Of a stretch of DNA of 64,000 bases, positions 58,724 to 64,000 are shown one piece after another; position 1 is the stretch's first letter; each line of letters starts with the position of its first letter. The notes beneath the pieces were generated by a model. It had not been told where the DNA came from, ran no database searches, and saw nothing but the letters and a program-made list of their open reading frames with translations. Both the position numbers and the translations under genes were made by a program. Origin of the DNA: Plasmodium coatneyi (taxonomy: Eukaryota; Apicomplexa; Aconoidasida; Haemosporida; Plasmodiidae); the NCBI RefSeq assembly GCF_001680005.1, contig NC_033567.1, forward strand, positions 248,001 through 312,000, given 5' to 3'.

Positions 58724-59727
58724 TTCATTCTGTGCAGTGTGTATAGGTTTATTCGGGGTGAACTTTCTATGCTTTTTCCTACAAGGGGTTTATATGCATT
58801 TCATATGCGCTTCCCCTTCGAGACTTCCCTTAACGTCTGCTTACACACCCTCCGGAAGGTTTTTGCTCCCAATCCCGTTAAGCCTCTTTTCCCCTTGTTG
58901 GCCTCCACACGCGCAAATGCATACAAATCCGCACGGACATACATAAATAATATCTCCATATGGATTTTCCACTTTTGAATAATATGGACATTTATTTATT
59001 TTTTTTTTTTTTTTTTGTTTAATTTCCCCCTAAGTAATGTAATAATTTTAAAATCAACTGCTTTAAAATGCCGCACTGAAAATATGTGTACAACGATGGG
59101 AACATTTCCACACGACAAGGCAAATGCGTGATCCGCGAAAAGGCCAAAAAAGGCAATTCCCCATTTAGCATAATTGAACATTAAATTGTTCCCATACAAA
59201 ATTATCTATGTAAAAAACAATTCACGCTTGTAAAAAAAAAGGAAAAAAAAAACGCAAAGATCGTGTACGCGTCATCCTATATCCGTAGAGCCCCTCTAAT
59301 TTGCGCACAAAGCTCAGTTGTACACAATTTTTTTTCAACCACATTTTTCGCGTATTTCCTCCCACGTAATATTCTTCGGCGAGCAAACAAGCAACAAAAA
59401 AATATGCACAATACGCCGCATTTATGTATCCACTGTAAGTTTATATTTATGTACCTACTCCGTTCACGCGCGCACTCTTTTCATCATTTCTTTTTAACAA
59501 AATGAGGGATTAACAAAATTTCTCCTTCGATTTTTCCACTTCCCTATATACTTGAATAAATTTTCTTTTTTTTTACACCCCATTGAGATAACATACGTCA
59601 CATAGCATAATCACCTATGAGTAAGTGCAAGAAAAAGTAAACGTATTTTAGCGTGTTCTCCTGGATGAGAAATACTGACCTCCCCATGCTCGTACGCATT
59701 TCTGTATAATAATAACAAAGTTTGAAA
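58724..59727. other. Intergenic
   Basis: One kilobase between two plus-strand genes. It contains T17-type and A-rich runs near 59000 and 59230. No gene seen. Confidence 0.6.
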
Positions 59728-60470
59728 ATGCTATCATTCGTGAAAAGCGTTGGCAGAGGTTTCGCGCGTAGCTACACCTGGTGTAAAAGGTATGACAGAA
59801 GGAACAGTTAATTTTATAAAGAGCGCACCTACATATGTGCATATGTGTATTCTCACGTGTGCGCCTTTTCGAAAATTTTGTGGCGCACTTTTAAAATTCC
59901 CTCTCCACGGACCCCCCCTATTCCCTTCTTCGAATCCTTAGTGCAAGTTTTCGAAGATTTTTCAGCGAAGACTATTTTTGGACGAAAGCAAATGTCGGCC
60001 CATTCTTCATTGTCCTTCTAACTACGCCCTATTGGTTGGGAGGCATAAAGGTAAAAGGACTTCCCTATTAACTTCCTTTTGGGGGGGACAGAAGCTGCTC
60101 TGCTACATTTTGCAGTTGTCATAAACGTCTCTCAATGTATATGTCTTCCCATTGGCGCATCTCTCGACCAAGCACAAAACATATTGTGTGTTAATTCATC
60201 CAAGAAAAAAACAGAAGAAAAATGAACCACTATGCGCCTTCTCCTCTGTCCCATTTTCTACCCCATTTCTACACCTCCCATTTGTAGAATATTTATTGGA
60301 CGCTGCGCTACGAGCAATTAAACAAACAGGAAATACTTTCTGACCGATTCACCTGGTTGTACGAAAGGATGTTAGAAGACGAAGTACATAAGACCCTCTT
60401 GCAGAAGCTACCCTCCTACAACTTTAAAAATAATGGCCCAGAAAATATGTTAGGCCCAAGCCAAATATGA
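59728..60470 (+). CDS. 117-residue probable mitochondrial inner-membrane protein (three exons)
   Basis: Exons 59728..59789, 59942..60050 and 60288..60470 have consensus donors GTATGA and GTAAAA and acceptors CCTTAG and TTTGTAG, with phases 2 and 0. The predicted protein starts with a presequence-like region rich in Arg, Ser, Phe and Tyr and lacking acidic residues (about 1-30; MLSFVKSVGRGFARSYTW then SFRRFFS). One membrane segment follows at about residues 39-56 (VGPFFIVLLTTPYWLGGI). A charged helix and a Gly/Pro/Asn-rich tail complete it. A small single-TM protein with an N-terminal presequence fits an accessory subunit of a respiratory complex or ATP synthase, many of which are divergent in apicomplexans. 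I do not recognise the family. The short exons fit small nuclear-encoded mitochondrial genes in Plasmodium. Confidence 0.65.
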
Positions 60471-60777
60471 CCTTCCCTCCGCTGCTCCATTATATGTACT
60501 GTTCAGCGATACCAGTCAGAATTATTTTTAATGTGCAACACTGCAAATGAAATTTTCTCCTTACTTCACCCTCCTTTTGAACACTCTAATATTACCCTAT
60601 ATGAAAATATGACTCCTTTTCCCCCACACCCCACATACAATTTGATACACTATTTATAACATTAGCAAATTGATGTAACATCCTTGTAATATCATCGCAT
60701 TGCGTAAAATCCCCGTCATAATTTTCCCCATTATTAGCACAAAGATATTTTTATAATTATCATAACTCCTTCCAAAT

Positions 60778-61626
60778 ATGACATCTTCCCCGGAGGTGAA
60801 AATAAATTTTGACCACATTTATAACAACGAGGGGGTCAGGAAGGATGTGTATCTGCCAAGCAGTGATACGTTTACTTTTCTTGAGGCTTTAGAGGAAGAT
60901 GTTCAGACCATTTCACCAACTGCTCACGTAGCTCTAGAAATGGGGTAACTTCAAAAACGGACAAAAAAAAAAATACATTTTAAGGGAAAACTGCGCCTGT
61001 GTATGAGACAACGGGAACATGTTTATAAACGTATTCTTCACGCGTACATGCACTTTTGTATATTCCTACAGATACACAAACATAGGTGTTACCGCCTGAC
61101 CTTTCGACCAACCCCCTACAGAACAGGAAGCGGCTACCTCATTTTGTCCCTGTACGAGCTGCTGCTAAGAAGGAAGAAGACCCTTGATCTCCTGTACTGC
61201 CTTGACATTAACGAGAAGGCCTGTAAATGCGTAAGAAATGTAACATGGGACAATAAAATTTCAAACGTTGAAATAATTAACACCAATCTGTTTAGCAATT
61301 TAAGGAAGTGCAAACAATTCGATCTGGTCCTATTTAACCCCCCATATGTTGAAACAGAACAGGACGAAATGGGCAAAACAGATATTGTTGCATCCTACGC
61401 AGGGGGAAAATATGGAAGAGAAATTATTTTAAAATTTCTCTCAAGCGTATATGACTATGTCAGTGATAAGGGAGTTATATACCTTCTCATGGAAAAGAAT
61501 AACAGGCCAAACGAAATATTGGAAGATGCGAAAATATCCAGTAGGTTCAATTACACTGAACTGAAAAAGAAAAAAACACTAAATGAAACCATTTTTATTT
61601 ACAAACTTAGCAAAAAAGGTTCCTAA
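60778..61626 (+). CDS. MTQ2: Mtq2/N6AMT1-type (HemK family) protein methyltransferase
   Basis: Exons 60778..60944 and 61122..61626 join through GG|A (donor GTAACT, acceptor CCCTACAG) to give 223 residues. The N-terminal motif VYLPSSDTFTFLEALE corresponds to the VYEPAEDTF box of the eukaryotic HemK2 group. The SAM-binding glycine loop spans the intron (ALEMG, then TGSGYL), the acidic loop after strand 2 is CLDINEKA, and the catalytic NPPYVE motif is at about 61335-61352. This group methylates the Gln of the GGQ motif of release factor eRF1, acting as a complex with Trm112 in the cytosol. The length is typical. The intron inside motif I explains why the open frame alone starts in intron sequence. 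Its 3' end faces that of the SNARE gene. Confidence 0.88.
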
Positions 61627-62503
61627 TTATTTGAACTTAGCATGTCATTCTTCTTTTTTTAAATACATGCTCGTAGCACACAATGGGGTGTTGGTATATC
61701 CCTAGTGCATGCACACCATAAAATATATAAGTAGTAATGACTGGTGTGAACCAATCATAAAAAAGTTTGCGTTTTTCTTCATCTTTTTTACCTCCTTTTG
61801 TTATAGTTCAACAATTGCGGTGCTACATCGCACGACATCGTCAACCATTACTGTATGCAATTTTTTAACAATAATGCACTTGATAAAAGGTTTATAATTT
61901 AAAAAAAAAATGAGCACATATATGTTTCCCCCATTTTTGCAAAATCGTCTTGCTGCTAAATCGATGTATAAAATAACCCGCTAGGTGAAATACGTAAACA
62001 AAGAAGAAAAATAAATTTTGTGTAAATGTGCGATGCGCGCTCGAAAGGATGGTGGAGACAGCGGTGCCGTATGACGACAAAACAATGCAGTAGGACAAAA
62101 GACGAAATAAATAAATGAACAAATAGGAAGAATCAAAATACGTACGGGCAGATTTCATCGCATAACGAAATGAACGGGGGGAACATAAAATGTAACGCTA
62201 TATCTTAACAATTTAAAAAAAAAGTTTGAAAAAAATACTCCCTAAAAATTGATTCCTTCAGAAGGAGTACTCAACCATCACAATAATCGTGGCGCACATT
62301 TTCGCGTACCAAATTGGGTTATCTCGTATCAGGCTTATGTATGTGCGCCACAACGTCAACCTCTTCTCCGTTAATGCTTACTCAACTAACGCACGCAGCA
62401 GCATGGGATTACTTAAATTTTTTTAATTAAATAGGGAGCTAACCCTTTAATCGTACTTTTGCCCATGTTGAAGGTATTCACTTATCCCCCGTCATGCCCA
62501 CTT
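61627..62503. other. Convergent intergenic region
   Basis: About 0.9 kb between the 3' ends of the methyltransferase and SNARE genes. No gene or structured element recognised. Confidence 0.6.
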
Positions 62504-63797
62504 TTACACGTTATAGAAGGACCAAATGAGAAAAATAAAAATAGCTATGGACGAAATGAAGTAAATAAGAAATCTATTATCTTCCATCCACATAAAAAAA
62601 TTTAGCCTCATGGCTTGGCGTCTAAAGCTTATATTTTCCTGATATAATTTCTCACTCTTGTTAACGAGTATGTCTATTTTTTCTCTCCTCTCCAGTATCT
62701 TTTCGATATTTTCGATGATGATATTTTGTATGTTGCTAATTTTATTTTTTATGTTATGCACATCGTTCGATTCGTAGTTGTTGAAGATTCTCTGCAGGGG
62801 GTGGTGTGGTGGGAAGGTAGAGCGGCTACAATTTTTGTGCATTAGAGAGATTACCTAGAAAATGTGTGTACGCACGTTTGTATACCCTGTTGGGACTCTA
62901 CCTAGCGTTAATGCGTCGTTTTCCCAATCAGAGAAACGGCGCAGTTTCGCACTTACCATGTTTTCTCTCAAAACTGGCTTAAACTCCTCATCCAGCGATA
63001 GGGCAATAAAATCAGACGTGTAGTTAAAGTGCTTAAAGAAACTGCAAACGGGAGGAAATAAATAAATAAAAAAAATACACACATATATGCATATATGCAC
63101 ATGTGCTGCTACACAAGCGCTCACACATGAACACCCCTATTCACGTGCACCACCCAGGTGACGTAGCGCGATCTTCACAATACAACCACTGTCTTACACT
63201 TTCGATATTTCTTCTAGAAAAGCGTAGGGCGTTAGGAAGCCCAGTTCCTTGTCCGTCATGGCCATGAACGTGATGCCATTTTTCATGAGCTGGTGAAAAA
63301 CGTAGCTAAACGGGGGGAGTGAAAAAAAAAAAAAAAAAAAGGGATCCTTGTAGTGGGGGAAACAAATAACCAACTTTGGCACTTATACATATATGCACTT
63401 TAATCCTATTAGCAATGTACTAATGAGCGCCCTTTTCTCTCCCTTAGTAAGCGATTGCCCTTTTGGGGCCCCTCAAAAGTGTACTCATCGTAGATATATG
63501 ATTTCCTCGCGGAATGGGGGGGGATAATCTCCAGAAGCAGTCTGCTTATGTTGGAAAAATTGCCTCCGAATTCGGTGTATTCTGCCAGTACTGTTTTGTC
63601 TAAAGGGGGGTATAAAAGGAGGGGGTTAATAAAACACGCATCTTTACCCTTTGCCTATACAATCGTGTTTACACATGTGTATAAATATACATGTGTTCCG
63701 CGAAGCATGTACTAGGCATGCGCCCTATCCCTCACGCTTCAAATTTGCACTCGTATTGCTTATCACCTCTTGCTACTAAACCATAAATTATAGACAT
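62504..63797 (-). CDS. VAMP7: VAMP7-type longin R-SNARE (five exons)
   Basis: Minus-strand exons 63797..63767, 63599..63485, 63305..63198, 63041..62957 and 62791..62504 keep frame through four consensus introns and give 208 residues. The first 113 residues form a longin domain, starting MSIIYGLVARDKTVLAEYTE with a later YVFHQLMKNGITFMAMTD strand and helix. Residues about 118-180 are the SNARE coiled coil; NIEKILERREKIDIL contains the zero-layer Arg of R-SNAREs. One C-terminal membrane anchor follows (about 187-206) with a very short lumenal tail. Longin R-SNAREs of this type drive fusion in the endosomal and secretory pathway. Sec22 and Ykt6 are the other longin SNAREs; Ykt6 lacks a TM anchor, and the longin start fits VAMP7 better. 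Confidence 0.85.
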
Positions 63798-64000
63798 TTT
63801 CTTCCGTATTAAATGGGTACTTGTTTATTCTTTTATTTGTTCTGTTTGATTCTTCTCTTTTCCAGAATAAGCATAGGTGCCTAGCTGCTACCTATTCTGT
63901 TAGATTCCCTTTCTCAGTTACGTCGAGCGTTCTTCCTGCACGTACGGGAGCTTACATGTGTTTGCATATGCGTATGCTATGGGTGGACCTTAACCTTAAC
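63798..64000. other. Upstream region of the VAMP7-like gene at the window edge
   Basis: Only 203 bases remain; they hold the 5' flank of the SNARE gene and no other feature that I can support. Confidence 0.5.

Noticed and set aside
1..64000. CRISPR arrays, bacterial operons, phage or insertion elements
   Set aside because: Intron-bearing genes, A/T homopolymers and Plasmodium-type proteins throughout; no direct-repeat/spacer array or transposase was seen.

Overview
The window looks like one end of a malaria-parasite chromosome, from the Plasmodium vivax / P. cynomolgi / P. knowlesi clade. It is AT-rich with many poly(dA:dT) tracts. Genes are interrupted by short GT..AG introns. The left part carries small two-exon genes of the exported-protein type (N-terminal hydrophobic segment in exon 1, intron, then an RxLx(E/Q/D)-type motif, often one or two C-terminal membrane segments). 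The right part is a denser, less AT-biased run of housekeeping genes. From memory, UIS3 and the 40S ribosomal protein S7 gene lie close together near one end of P. falciparum chromosome 13. That would make this the equivalent locus, but no alignment was possible here. Species assignment is inference.

Subtelomeric part (1 to about 20 kb): long gene-poor AT-rich stretches separate six exported or secreted protein genes. Two are on the plus strand (3017-4068 and 5276-5938). Four are on the minus strand (7432-8295, 10632-11774, 14420-15400, 18762-19499). No pir/vir gene, rRNA, tRNA or canonical telomere array was recognised.

Transition zone (about 20 to 33 kb): three minus-strand genes. One is a UIS3/ETRAMP-type parasitophorous-vacuole membrane protein (22660-23301), whose upstream DNA has a cluster of TGCATG sites. 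The second is a small basic secreted protein (26716-27400). The third is a five- or six-exon protein with about four membrane segments (29910-31612). A perfect 17-bp inverted repeat lies at 27961-28016.

Core part (33 to 64 kb): a four-exon Sen1/senataxin-type helicase (33226-41723, minus); a candidate 83-residue cysteine-rich protein (43512-43906, minus); deoxyhypusine hydroxylase (44444-45484, minus), divergent from a DHX37/Dhr1-type DEAH helicase (46480-51523, plus) that carries an apparent frameshift in an A8 run; ribosomal protein S7 (52249-53022, minus); a helical-repeat organellar-type protein (56135-58723, plus); a 117-residue probable mitochondrial membrane protein (59728-60470, plus); an Mtq2/N6AMT1-type methyltransferase (60778-61626, plus); and a VAMP7-type longin R-SNARE (62504-63797, minus). 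Several core genes serve protein synthesis: RPS7, rRNA processing by Dhr1, eIF5A hypusination by DOHH, and eRF1 methylation by Mtq2. They are neighbours, not an operon. Exon joins were worked out by hand from frame and GT..AG consensus and have no transcript support.
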